Assembly: GCF_010993705.1 (NCBI RefSeq)
Contig: NZ_WOFO01000006.1
Location: forward strand, 62,001-126,000
From: Cyclobacterium sp. SYSU L10401
GTDB lineage: Bacteria; Bacteroidota; Bacteroidia; Cytophagales; Cyclobacteriaceae
Direction of reading: 5' to 3'
Length of the DNA: 64,000 nucleotides
Below the pieces are notes generated by a model. It saw only the letters and a program-made list of their open reading frames with translations, had not been told where the DNA came from and ran no database searches. Shown piece after piece: positions 55,229 through 63,882 of the stretch. A program made the position numbers and the translations under genes. How positions within the stretch are numbered: position 1 is the stretch's first letter; each line of letters starts with the position of its first letter.

Positions 55229-58200
55229 TTAGTCAAACAAGGACAACATGCTATCTCCATCCAAAGCTCCCAGGAAGCTGTCTCCTTCCGCAATGACTTC
55301 CTTAGCCATCTTGCTTTTGGCTGCCTGCAATTTCATGATCTTTTCCTCCACAGTATCCTTGCATATCAGGCGATAAGCGATGACATGCTTTTCCTGCCCC
55401 ATCCGGTAACAACGGTCTATGGCCTGGTTTTCCACCGCCGGATTCCACCAGGGATCAAGGATATAGACATAGTCAGCAGCCGTAAGGTTAAGGCCGGTGC
55501 CTCCCGCTTTCAGGCTGATCAAAAACACCCTTTTGGATGGGTCCTGCTGAAATTGATTGACCCTTGACTCCCTTTCCTTGAGGCTCGTTTTACCATCAAG
55601 GTAGGTATAGGAGACATGGTTTTCCTGAAGTTTCTCCTGGACGATATCCAGCATTTTCACAAATTGGCTAAAGACCAAAAGTTTATGGTTACCTGTTTTT
55701 TCCAGGATATGCTCCAACAGCAGGTCTATCTTTGCAGAAGCGTCTTTACCAATGGTATGTGTGACCAGCCGGGTGGCATCACAGACCTGTCTCAACCTTG
55801 TCAGGCCTTCCAAAACATACATTTTCGAGGAACCTGCTCCTTCTTCTTCAAATTTCTTCATCAGGTAATCCCGGTACTCATTTCTATAAGCGTCGTACAC
55901 TTTTCGCTGCACCGGATCCATCTCACAATAAAGGTATTCTTCAGTCTTTTCCGGTAGTTCGGTGAGCACCTCTTTCTTTGTCCTCCTCAGCACAAAAGGT
56001 TTGATTTTTTTCTGCAACTCATCTAAAATGACTGCATTTCCTTTCTTCAGAGGATCCAGGTAATGGTCTTTAAAGCCTTTAAAAGATTGGAAAAAGCCTG
56101 GATTGACAAAATTCATCTGTGCATAAAGTTCTGCCAGGCCATTTTCAATAGGCGTTCCTGTAAGGGCTATTTTGAATTTCCCCTTCAATTTGGTGATGGC
56201 TTTGTACCGGAGCGACTGGGTGTTTTTGATGGCCTGGGACTCATCGGCAATGATTATATCAAATGGAATTTGCTTCAATAGTTCCAGGTCATTGATTACC
56301 AGGCCATAACTGGTCAGCAATACCTGATGTCCCTGAAGCGCCTCCACACTATCATAGCGGTTACCGTGGTGAATAAAGTAATCCAGGTGGGGGGCAAATT
56401 TCTCCAATTCATCTTTCCAATTGAACAATAAGGTAGTAGGGGCCACTACCAGCACTTTTGTCCCTTTTTTTTCCGCCACCTTACATATCAGGGTAATGAG
56501 TTGCAGGGTCTTGCCGAGTCCCATATCATCCGCCAGAATGCCTCCCCAGCCGAACTCCTGAAGAAAATTCAACCAATTCAGGCCTACCTGCTGGTAGGGT
56601 CTTAATTCGGCTTTAAGTTTTTTGGGTATTTTGGTTTGCCTGATGGCGGTAAACTGTTTTAACCTTTCCTTTTTATCTTCGATTTCCTTAAGGATTTCCG
56701 GAAAGTTATGGAGTTCCTCCACTTCATCCATCAGGTTGAATTGCGTTTTTGAGATTTTGATTTGATCTTTTTCGGTTTCTCCTGTCCGGAACAATCTGCT
56801 GAATTTCTTAACCCATTCCTCAGGCAGTATTCCTATTGTTCCGTCGGACAATTCTACATAATTCCGGTCTTTGTCCAGCGCCGTTTTGATATCTTTTAAT
56901 TTGACCTTATTGTTGCCAAATGCTACCTGCGCATGAAGTTCAAACCAGTCCTGAGTGGAGCCAAATTCCATGGATACTACCGGAGGAAAAGGGGAGTACT
57001 TTTTAATTTGAATATTTTCCAGCCCAAAAACGGTCACCTGCTTGGCTTTTAGGGAGTCAAATGCCTTCATAAACCACAGGTTTTCCATAAACGCATCGTG
57101 ATTGAGGTGAAAGAAACCCTGGCTTCCCGCCCGTTGAAAATTAGGATGCAGGGATTTGAGAAAAGAAACAAAATCATCTTCTACATCCTCATCCCGCAGA
57201 TACAGGGTTTTGGTCTCGGGATCCATGATGCTGTTTCCCTCCAGCGGATTGGAAAAAGCCCGGGGGCCATATTTTACAGCAGGCCGGAAGATCACCAGTC
57301 CGGTAAGTTCGGAAATATAGAGTTGTTTTTGTACCACCGGATGGTTGTCGGCTTCCTTAAAAAGACCGGATTCGTCCATGATTTCAATGTGTTTTGACAA
57401 GGGTAGTAATATTTTCTGAATGTACTCTTCCACATCTTTTTCTAAAAAATGCAATACCGGATATTGGAGTAGCACCTCTAAAATTCGCAAGGCTTCTTTG
57501 GTCTGGAACCTCAGCAACAAGCGCTGCTTGTAAAGGGCAAAGGCAGGAGTCAAAATCAATTCATCCTTTTCCTTTTCCAACGCCAGTTTGTCCTGGGCTG
57601 TGCTGATCAGCGGAAGCAATTCATAGAGCTTTCCCTTCTTGCTGATCTTCAGTCCAAGTCTGGCTGGAAGAATTTTCAGGGCTGCTCCAAAATTCTTTTT
57701 TTGAATTTTACCGCTGAGGTACCCAAAGGCAGGTGTTTGATAGGTGGAAAGGGAATAGCCATTCAATTTGGTCAGAAAATCCTCAAAGAGTGAAAACATA
57801 GGATCCATTTTCCTCTTGTGTATCATGGCCTGGTTGAGCTTTTCTGCGGCCAGCAGCCCTTCATCCAATCCTGAATTTCGGGCCAGCCGTGGGTCGTAGG
57901 GATCTTCTATGGTGCTAAACCTGACGGAAAATTCAGCCGGTTTGTGCTTACTTCCCTTGGCCATAAATGGAAGGATCCCCTGGAATTTACCATCATCATC
58001 ATCAATGATAAGCGCAAAGCCTGGATTGTATTTACCCAATTCATTGGTTTGTACCCCGGGGATCAAATGATCCGAAACCGAATGATCATCTATGTGTATT
58101 CCCTCTTCTTTGAAATTTTCCGAAAGGCCCTCAATGGCGTAAAGCCCGCGTAGGGGACCCGCCGGATGCATGACCAGCTGACCTTCGTAAAACTGAAATC

Positions 58201-59032
58201 CAAAAGCCTTTTCAGGATCTTTCAGCTGTTCCAGAAGACCCCATTCCCTCAACTGCGCTTCCGCTGCCGCCTTCCTTTGCCCGGAAGTCAGGTAATAAAG
58301 GTCTCCCAGCCCTTCCTGACTGAACCTTTTTTTCAGCCATTCCAGTCCGGTCCGAACCAGGTATTTTCTCTGAAAGTCCCCATTGATAGTGACTTGTTTT
58401 CCATCAAAATGAATTTTCAAAAAATGGTATTGCCCATTGATATCCACCGAATAAGTGATACCGTTCTCTAACAATTCGGCTTTGTACAACCTTTCATTAA
58501 TGAATTTACCAGGAGCTATATCAAGTTTTTCCCCCAACTGAGGAATCTCCGCTTCTGAACAAGGGATGCTAATGGGAAAGGATAATTCTTCTTCTTCAGG
58601 TTCCTTATTTTCTACTTTCAGCATTTTCTGGTTATCCATCCAGGGTGGAGGGAATTTTTGATAATCCACATCAGTGGTCAACGCCAAATAATAGATTGCT
58701 GCAGCCACATGTTTACATTGATGATTTTCTATAAAATAAACACACTCGCAGGTTATGGGGCTCTCATCCGGTTTATCAGGTAATTTTTCAAAACCTTTTT
58801 CATCCCTTAGTACATTCCGGTTAAGCTGTTCCAAACTTATACTTACTGAATAAAAAGGCTCCATATTGCCCGCAACATCAAAAAAATAAATTTCTTTGGC
58901 TGGATCAAAGTAGATAAAATCCACTTTTCCCTCACGGAAAAGCGTAAAACCCCTGTTCAGCAAGGTTGGGTCCAAAAAAGATTTGATTTTGGACAGTTGG
59001 CTTTTATGGAAAAAGGGAAGACTCATATTCAT
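55229..59032 (-). CDS. SNF2-family helicase with N-terminal SWIM zinc finger
   Basis: The 1267-residue protein has a SWIM finger near residue 95 (C95, C97, C106, H108 in CECVYFIENHQCKH). A roughly 700-residue central region follows, then an SNF2 ATPase: Walker A DDMGLGKTLQ, DESQAIKN (motif II), LTGTPIENGLAELY, the helicase-C TYLDGKTSLKERESRVNQF, SLKAGGTGLNLTAADYV and NQAIDRCYRMGQEKHV. Such SWIM-SNF2 proteins are common in Bacteroidota and are thought to remodel protein-DNA complexes. Ends 65 bp from the PPTase. Confidence 0.94.
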   Translation of the reverse strand: MNMSLPFFHKSQLSKIKSFLDPTLLNRGFTLFREGKVDFIYFDPAKEIYFFDVAGNMEPFYSVSISLEQLNRNVLRDEKGFEKLPDKPDESPITCECVYFIENHQCKHVAAAIYYLALTTDVDYQKFPPPWMDNQKMLKVENKEPEEEELSFPISIPCSEAEIPQLGEKLDIAPGKFINERLYKAELLENGITYSVDINGQYHFLKIHFDGKQVTINGDFQRKYLVRTGLEWLKKRFSQEGLGDLYYLTSGQRKAAAEAQLREWGLLEQLKDPEKAFGFQFYEGQLVMHPAGPLRGLYAIEGLSENFKEEGIHIDDHSVSDHLIPGVQTNELGKYNPGFALIIDDDDGKFQGILPFMAKGSKHKPAEFSVRFSTIEDPYDPRLARNSGLDEGLLAAEKLNQAMIHKRKMDPMFSLFEDFLTKLNGYSLSTYQTPAFGYLSGKIQKKNFGAALKILPARLGLKISKKGKLYELLPLISTAQDKLALEKEKDELILTPAFALYKQRLLLRFQTKEALRILEVLLQYPVLHFLEKDVEEYIQKILLPLSKHIEIMDESGLFKEADNHPVVQKQLYISELTGLVIFRPAVKYGPRAFSNPLEGNSIMDPETKTLYLRDEDVEDDFVSFLKSLHPNFQRAGSQGFFHLNHDAFMENLWFMKAFDSLKAKQVTVFGLENIQIKKYSPFPPVVSMEFGSTQDWFELHAQVAFGNNKVKLKDIKTALDKDRNYVELSDGTIGILPEEWVKKFSRLFRTGETEKDQIKISKTQFNLMDEVEELHNFPEILKEIEDKKERLKQFTAIRQTKIPKKLKAELRPYQQVGLNWLNFLQEFGWGGILADDMGLGKTLQLITLICKVAEKKGTKVLVVAPTTLLFNWKDELEKFAPHLDYFIHHGNRYDSVEALQGHQVLLTSYGLVINDLELLKQIPFDIIIADESQAIKNTQSLRYKAITKLKGKFKIALTGTPIENGLAELYAQMNFVNPGFFQSFKGFKDHYLDPLKKGNAVILDELQKKIKPFVLRRTKKEVLTELPEKTEEYLYCEMDPVQRKVYDAYRNEYRDYLMKKFEEEGAGSSKMYVLEGLTRLRQVCDATRLVTHTIGKDASAKIDLLLEHILEKTGNHKLLVFSQFVKMLDIVQEKLQENHVSYTYLDGKTSLKERESRVNQFQQDPSKRVFLISLKAGGTGLNLTAADYVYILDPWWNPAVENQAIDRCYRMGQEKHVIAYRLICKDTVEEKIMKLQAAKSKMAKEVIAEGDSFLGALDGDSMLSLFD

Positions 59033-59436
59033 CCAAAATTAGTTTTCTTTTTTTTGTTAAAAAATTTTTTCTGAAAAACGACCGTTTTTGAAATACCTGT
59101 TTTATTGTACTAATTAGAATAAAATATGGGAGCTTATTTTCTACTCCAATGTATCTTTCGGATTTCCATTTGAGCAGCCGGAATAAGACCATCAGACAAA
59201 AAGAAGGATTGCCGCTAATTGTATCAGAAAAAATAAGCAAAACAGTACGGCCTACAGGATCGAAAGGGTAATCCCTTTGGAAACCAATGCAGCCAACCTT
59301 CCCGGGAATCCGCTACCGAAAAGATTTACTCAAATTTCCTGTTTTACTTTTGATGAAAGTGCCAGGGATGACATGCACCAGTATGAACGATGTCTCATTA
59401 TTAGGGAAATGACAACAACTCTTTTTGAGTGTTACA
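59033..59436. other. 404-bp region between SNF2 and TetR genes with no supported gene
   Basis: Short frames exist on both strands (59004-59240 minus and 59277-59516 plus), but they overlap the flanking genes and show no recognisable residues. Two short dyads are visible: AAAAACG-AC-CGTTTTT at 59074-59089, within the likely SNF2 promoter region, and AAAGGG-TAAT-CCCTTT at 59263-59278. No clear -33/-7 promoter is seen for SNF2 here. Confidence 0.5.
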
Positions 59437-60015
59437 TTACTTGTCCTCTAACAGTTGAAGCACCACCTCCACTGCTTCCATTTGTCTGGAAGGGGCTGCT
59501 TCTATTTTGGAAATGACCTGAATACCATTATACAGCGTATACAGCAGGTTGGCTATCGCACGCAAGTCCTTTCCTTTGGGAAATTCCCCCATTACTTCGC
59601 CCGATTTTAAATAATCAAAAATGATTTTTTCGAAATCCCTCTGGTTGTCCCTAAGGATTTCCTGAAGGTGCTTGTCATCAGCCATTAAGGCAGCCGTTAA
59701 ATTTACTGTAAAACAGCCCTTTCTGTCCTTCCGTTCTTTTAAGGAATAATGGAAAAGGTTTCTGATTCCTGCTATTGCATTGGGTTGGGAATACAAAGCT
59801 TCAAGCATATCCGCCTTATTGATTTCCCGGTAATTTTCTAAGGCTTTTAAAAACAAATCTTCTTTCCCGCTAAAAGTATGATACAAACTTGCCCTGTTGA
59901 TTCCCAGATAACTGACAAGATCCTGCACAGATGTGGCATGGTAGCCCTTCCGCCAAAACAAATCCATGGCCTTCATCAGTACTTCAGATTGCTCAAACGT
60001 TTTTGTCCTGGCCAT
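59437..60015 (-). CDS. TetR/AcrR-family transcription repressor
   Basis: The 192-residue protein has an N-terminal DNA-binding helix-turn-helix (VQDLVSYLGINRASLYHTFSGKEDLFLKAL) preceded by AMDLFWRKGYHATS. A variable ligand domain follows. It probably represses its own promoter: a perfect palindrome with 15-bp arms covers a consensus -33/-7 pair 30-65 bp upstream. The target beyond itself is unknown. The divergent gene is an AlkB-like dioxygenase starting 260 bp away, which might be under the same control but has no copy of the operator near its start. Confidence 0.92.
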   Translation of the reverse strand: MARTKTFEQSEVLMKAMDLFWRKGYHATSVQDLVSYLGINRASLYHTFSGKEDLFLKALENYREINKADMLEALYSQPNAIAGIRNLFHYSLKERKDRKGCFTVNLTAALMADDKHLQEILRDNQRDFEKIIFDYLKSGEVMGEFPKGKDLRAIANLLYTLYNGIQVISKIEAAPSRQMEAVEVVLQLLEDK

Positions 60016-60040
60016 GTTGTTTGTCTTTCACAGAATTTAT

Positions 60041-60080
60041 CAAATATATATTTTTGGAACAATCATTCCAAAAATATATA
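60041..60080 (-). promoter_or_regulatory. TetR promoter covered by a perfect palindromic operator
   Basis: Left arm 60045-60059 and right arm 60066-60080 are exact 15-bp complements around CAATCA; the core reads TTTTTGGAA-N6-TTCCAAAAA. On the minus strand, a TTG (60069-60071) within TTTTTGG and the -7 box TATATTTG (60041-60048) are separated by 20 nt, the consensus spacing. Repressor bound to the palindrome would cover most of the promoter. Confidence 0.8.
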
Positions 60081-60274
60081 GGGGAATTTGACATTTAAAT
60101 AGGTAAAAAGGTATTTCCTCACGGCTTTTTCAGAGGTCATGTTGTTATTCATTTCAAGGCTGAAGCTACATTCCTATCATTATAACTATTTAAACTGATT
60201 GTTCTGCACTCCCTGCCTGACCCATTCCGTTTTATACCCGGAAACAAAAGTCAAATTCCAACTGTTTTGCAGGT

Positions 60275-60880
60275 ATGAAATTGTTTGATACTCCTTCCAA
60301 TCCATCAAAAAATCTATTGCCAGAAGATGGCATGGTTTACTACTGGGGAAAAATCATGGCAGAGGAAAAGGCGGATCATTATTTGAAGGCATTGTGGGAA
60401 ACCATCGCCTGGAAAAATGATGAAGCCGTGATTTTTGGCAAACACATGGTCACCAAAAGAAAAGTGGCCTGGTATGGTGAGCGGGAATTTGAGTACACCT
60501 ATTCCAATATCACCAAAAAAGCGCTGCCCTGGACCAGGGAATTATTGGATCTGAAAACCCTTACCGAAAAGACAACCAATGAATCCTTCAATTCCTGCCT
60601 GCTCAACCTGTACCATTCCGGTGAAGAAGGGATGGCCTGGCACAGTGACGGCGAAAAAGACCTCAAAAAGCATGGTGCCATCGCTTCTCTCAGTTTTGGT
60701 GCGGAAAGAAAATTTGCCTTCAAACACAAGCAAAGCAAGGAAACCATTTCCCTGTATCTGGAAAATGGCAGTTTACTGCTCATGAAAGGAAGCACCCAGG
60801 ACCATTGGCTTCATCGGCTACCCCCTACCAAAAAAGTCCATTTGCCCAGGATCAACCTGACCTTTAGGTTTATTGTATAG
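60275..60880 (+). CDS. AlkB-like Fe(II)/2-oxoglutarate-dependent dioxygenase
   Basis: The 201-residue protein has the AlkB iron ligands H123 and D125 in MAWHSDGEKDL and H180 in QDHWLHRLPPT. The 2-oxoglutarate arginine is in PRINLTFRFIV, and the strand SLSFGAERKFAFKHK belongs to the substrate side. Such enzymes usually remove methyl groups from damaged DNA or RNA bases. It is similar in layout to the short AlkB/ALKBH2 type. It is divergent from a TetR gene, so induction by a small molecule or stress is possible but no operator is seen near it. Confidence 0.92.
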   Translation: MKLFDTPSNPSKNLLPEDGMVYYWGKIMAEEKADHYLKALWETIAWKNDEAVIFGKHMVTKRKVAWYGEREFEYTYSNITKKALPWTRELLDLKTLTEKTTNESFNSCLLNLYHSGEEGMAWHSDGEKDLKKHGAIASLSFGAERKFAFKHKQSKETISLYLENGSLLLMKGSTQDHWLHRLPPTKKVHLPRINLTFRFIV

Positions 60881-60926
60881 CTTCCACCAAACGATTTGTA
60901 AAATCCTGAAAGCCCAATGACGCCGG

Positions 60927-63218
60927 TTAAGTAAACAATCCTTTTACTGGCAATTCATAAATTCTTTTCCCATTCAGCTTGTACAGCGCATTGCACAGTG
61001 CCGGGATAAAGGGAGGTACAGGTGGCTCGCCCACGCCGGTAGGTTTATCGGTGCTTTCTATGATGTGTGTGAAAATCTTTTTCGGGGCCTGGGGCATGCG
61101 AATGATCTGGTAGCCATCAAAATTATTTTGTTTTACCTGTCCGTTTTCAAAATTAATGGCCGAGGACATGGCCAGGCTACTGGCAAATTGCGCCCCGCCT
61201 TCAAACTGAGAGCGAATCCTGTCTGTATTGACGGCTATGCCACAGTCCACCGCATAGTGCACCTCCGGGATGATAATTTTACCATTTTCATCTTTTGACA
61301 CTTCTACTATGCAAGCCACATAGGTTAGGAAGCTTTTATGTGCTGCAAAACCTACCGCTTTCTCATTCTGAAGGGATTTTGACCAATTGGCCTCCCTGGA
61401 TACCCTTTCGACTACCCTTTTCATTCTTGCGGTATCCCAGGGATAAGCGGCGATGTCCTCCCCATAATTGGGATATTCACCTTCCATTTCTTCATTGAAG
61501 CTAAGCTGCCGATCCTCTCCTAAAAGGGCCAGGATATGTGCTACCGGATCCATGCCCCGCTGCTCTGCAATTTCATCCAGCATGCTGCTGATCGCAAAGG
61601 CATGGTGGATATTGCTCACGGAACGAAGCCATCCTATGCGGGTATGTGCTTTGGCCTCATGGGATTCAATCCGGATATTGGGCACATCGTAGGGAAAATC
61701 CGTACATCCCAATCCCATTTCTCCATCCGAGGGGTGCAATTCATCGGCACTGGAAGTGCCACCGATAGCTGGAAAAACCGTGTGGTGATTCCAGGCAATC
61801 AAGTTGCCCTGTGCATCCAATCCTGCCTTTATTCGCTGGGCACTGTGGGAATGGTAAAAATCATGGTGGATATCATCTTCCCGGGTCCATTGTACACGAA
61901 CGGGCTTTTTGATGGCTTTTGATAGTAAGGCCGCCTCTACCACATAATCCGGCTTTGATTTTCTACCAAAGCCTCCACCCAGCAAGGTCACATTCACCCG
62001 GACATCAGCCACATCCAGCTCCAATGCTTCTGCTACCGAATCCCGGGCCCATTGTGGGTGTTGGGTCGGAGCCCAGATTTCGACGGTGCCATCTTCTTTA
62101 TAATGGGCCAGTGCAGCGGGAGGTTCTATGGTTGCATGGGCATAATAAGGAGCACGGTAAGTTTTCTCTATCGTTTTTGCTGCACTACCCAGGACGTTTT
62201 TCACATCCCCTTTTTCCCTTCTCAATCGTCCGTCCTCCAATGTTTCACGGATCATGTCCTCCATCTGGGTGGCGCATTGGTAATCTTTGTTCTCACCAAG
62301 GTCCCATTCTATCTGCAGGGCAGCTCTTCCCTTAATGGCTGCCCAGGTATTGTCGGCAATCACTGCGATGCCCTCCAGTGGCTTGTTCAATCCCGGATGG
62401 GCACCATTTCCGGAAATTTTAATCACCTGATTGACTCCTGGTACCTCTAGTGCTTTGTCTTCCGAATAATTGACCACCTTAGCCCCTACAGCAGGACTGC
62501 GTTGGATCACGGCTATTTGCTGGTCGGGGAGATCCATGTCTGCCCCGAATACAGCCGTACCCCGGGTGATGGCTGCTACATCATAGATGGGAATATCCTT
62601 TCCAATAAGTTTGTAATCGCTGAGTTTTCTGAGTTTTAAACCATCCTGATCAGGAATTTCCATATCCTGCAGCAAGTCCAGCAGGTCTGCAAACTTTGCC
62701 TGTTGACCGCTTGCCGAATGAATCACCATTCCATCCCGGGTATCACAGTCGGAGGGTGCAACCTCCCATTTTTTTCCAGCCGCTTCAAGCAGCATGTGTC
62801 TGGCTGTTGCTCCCGCCCTCCTCATGGGTTCGAAAAACATGCGAATCGAATAGGATCCATCGGTGTTTTGATCTCCGTAGGTAGCTTCATCACCAACCGC
62901 CTGGATGATCTTAACCGATTTCCAATCTGCTCCCAATTCATCTGCGACAACCATTGGCAGGGAGGTTCTGATCCCTGTACCCATTTCGGATCGGTGGGCA
63001 ATGATGCTCACCAGGTTATCGGAATTGATGCTCAGGTAAGCGTTGGGGGCAAAGGTGAGGGTTTCACCTTTGGGGCCTGAACACTGGAAGTTGACTCCGA
63101 GCATAAAGCCACCGGTGGCCAGTGAGCCGATCTTCAAAAATTCCCTCCTGGAAGGACGGAATACTTTACTTTTATTGGTAAATTTTTTGAATGGGGAAAA
63201 GGAAAATTTTGGTATCAT
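60927..63218 (-). CDS. Tat-exported molybdenum hydroxylase large subunit (IorB/xanthine dehydrogenase type)
   Basis: The ATG at 63218 gives 763 residues; the longer frame from 63302 would overlap the small subunit. A twin-arginine motif SRREFLKIGSLATGG lies about 24 residues in. The molybdopterin-binding domains have HRSEMGTGIRTSLPMVVADE, LLGGGFGRKSKPDYV and the family glutamate GVGEPPVPP near the C-terminus. It would oxidise an aldehyde, N-heterocycle or similar substrate in the periplasm using the cofactor and the [2Fe-2S] subunit. No cytochrome subunit gene lies nearby. Confidence 0.9.
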   Translation of the reverse strand: MIPKFSFSPFKKFTNKSKVFRPSRREFLKIGSLATGGFMLGVNFQCSGPKGETLTFAPNAYLSINSDNLVSIIAHRSEMGTGIRTSLPMVVADELGADWKSVKIIQAVGDEATYGDQNTDGSYSIRMFFEPMRRAGATARHMLLEAAGKKWEVAPSDCDTRDGMVIHSASGQQAKFADLLDLLQDMEIPDQDGLKLRKLSDYKLIGKDIPIYDVAAITRGTAVFGADMDLPDQQIAVIQRSPAVGAKVVNYSEDKALEVPGVNQVIKISGNGAHPGLNKPLEGIAVIADNTWAAIKGRAALQIEWDLGENKDYQCATQMEDMIRETLEDGRLRREKGDVKNVLGSAAKTIEKTYRAPYYAHATIEPPAALAHYKEDGTVEIWAPTQHPQWARDSVAEALELDVADVRVNVTLLGGGFGRKSKPDYVVEAALLSKAIKKPVRVQWTREDDIHHDFYHSHSAQRIKAGLDAQGNLIAWNHHTVFPAIGGTSSADELHPSDGEMGLGCTDFPYDVPNIRIESHEAKAHTRIGWLRSVSNIHHAFAISSMLDEIAEQRGMDPVAHILALLGEDRQLSFNEEMEGEYPNYGEDIAAYPWDTARMKRVVERVSREANWSKSLQNEKAVGFAAHKSFLTYVACIVEVSKDENGKIIIPEVHYAVDCGIAVNTDRIRSQFEGGAQFASSLAMSSAINFENGQVKQNNFDGYQIIRMPQAPKKIFTHIIESTDKPTGVGEPPVPPFIPALCNALYKLNGKRIYELPVKGLFT

Positions 63219-63241
63219 GAGCTTGTTGGAATGGCGTGAAA

Positions 63242-63697
63242 TCAGGATTTGGAGGCGGTTTGTATGGCGGCTTTGATCCGGTTGTAAGTCCCGCAACGGC
63301 AAAGGTTGCCTGCCATGGCGTTTTCTATTTCGGCTTCAGATGGGCTGGGATTCTCCTGAAGCAATGCGGCTGCATTCATGATTTGACCCGTCTGACAATA
63401 GCCACATTGAGGAACCACATGCTCCTGCCAGGCTTTTTGAAGGGGGTGCTCTCCATTGGCCGATAAGCCTTCTATGGTGGTGAGCTCCTGCGCACCCACT
63501 TCAGAAATGGGCATACTACAAGAGCGGATGGCTACACCGTCCAGGTGTACGGTACATGCACCACAAAGGGCCTGCCCACAGCCAAACTTGGTTCCCTTGA
63601 GGGAAAGCAAGTCCCTGATCACCCACAAAAGGGGCATGTCTGCGGGAGCGGTTACTTCCCGGCTTTCGCCATTGATTGAAATTGTAAACTTTTCCAT
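63242..63697 (-). CDS. [2Fe-2S]-binding small subunit of a molybdenum hydroxylase (IorA type)
   Basis: The ATG at 63697 gives 151 residues; a TTG at 63715 would add six. The plant-type ferredoxin cluster is held by C40, C45, C48 and C60 ([17 protein letters not shown]). The second cluster is held by C98, C101, C133 and C135 (QCGYCQTGQ and [10 protein letters not shown]). It has no signal of its own, so it is probably carried out with the Tat-signalled large subunit encoded 23 nt downstream. The divergent BlaI-type gene lies 185 bp away. Confidence 0.93.
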   Translation of the reverse strand: MEKFTISINGESREVTAPADMPLLWVIRDLLSLKGTKFGCGQALCGACTVHLDGVAIRSCSMPISEVGAQELTTIEGLSANGEHPLQKAWQEHVVPQCGYCQTGQIMNAAALLQENPSPSEAEIENAMAGNLCRCGTYNRIKAAIQTASKS

Positions 63698-63814
63698 AGT
63701 ATTTAGTTTCTCCAATTATCCTTTCAATTTAATAAAATATTGTAAAATAAATCCAAAAAAGATCCCTGTTTTTTTCAGAAATCTAAACACTCAAATTAAA
63801 GCCCACCTACCATA

Positions 63815-63850
63815 CTACGTATAATTCGTAATTTTACGGTTTATTCGTAG
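63815..63850. promoter_or_regulatory. Two tandem TACG-N7-CGTA dyads, candidate BlaI-type operators
   Basis: CTACG-N7-CGTAA (63815-63831) and TTACG-N7-CGTAG (63834-63850) have the same 7-nt spacing and centres 19 bp apart. Together they form an approximate larger palindrome. They lie between the divergent IorA-type and BlaI-type genes, 32 bp before the BlaI ATG. BlaI/MecI proteins bind TACA/TGTA-type dyads as dimers, so these are likely operators; that step is inference. Confidence 0.65.
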
Positions 63851-63882
63851 GAAAACTAATATTTATTTTTTACCTTGCTTTC

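Noticed and set aside
59004-59240. 78-residue minus-strand frame ahead of the SNF2 gene
   Set aside because: It overlaps the SNF2 start and its composition is like noncoding AT-rich sequence.
59277-59516. 79-residue plus-strand frame in the gap before the TetR gene
   Set aside because: It overlaps the 3' end of the TetR gene, has no recognisable motif and no convincing start context.
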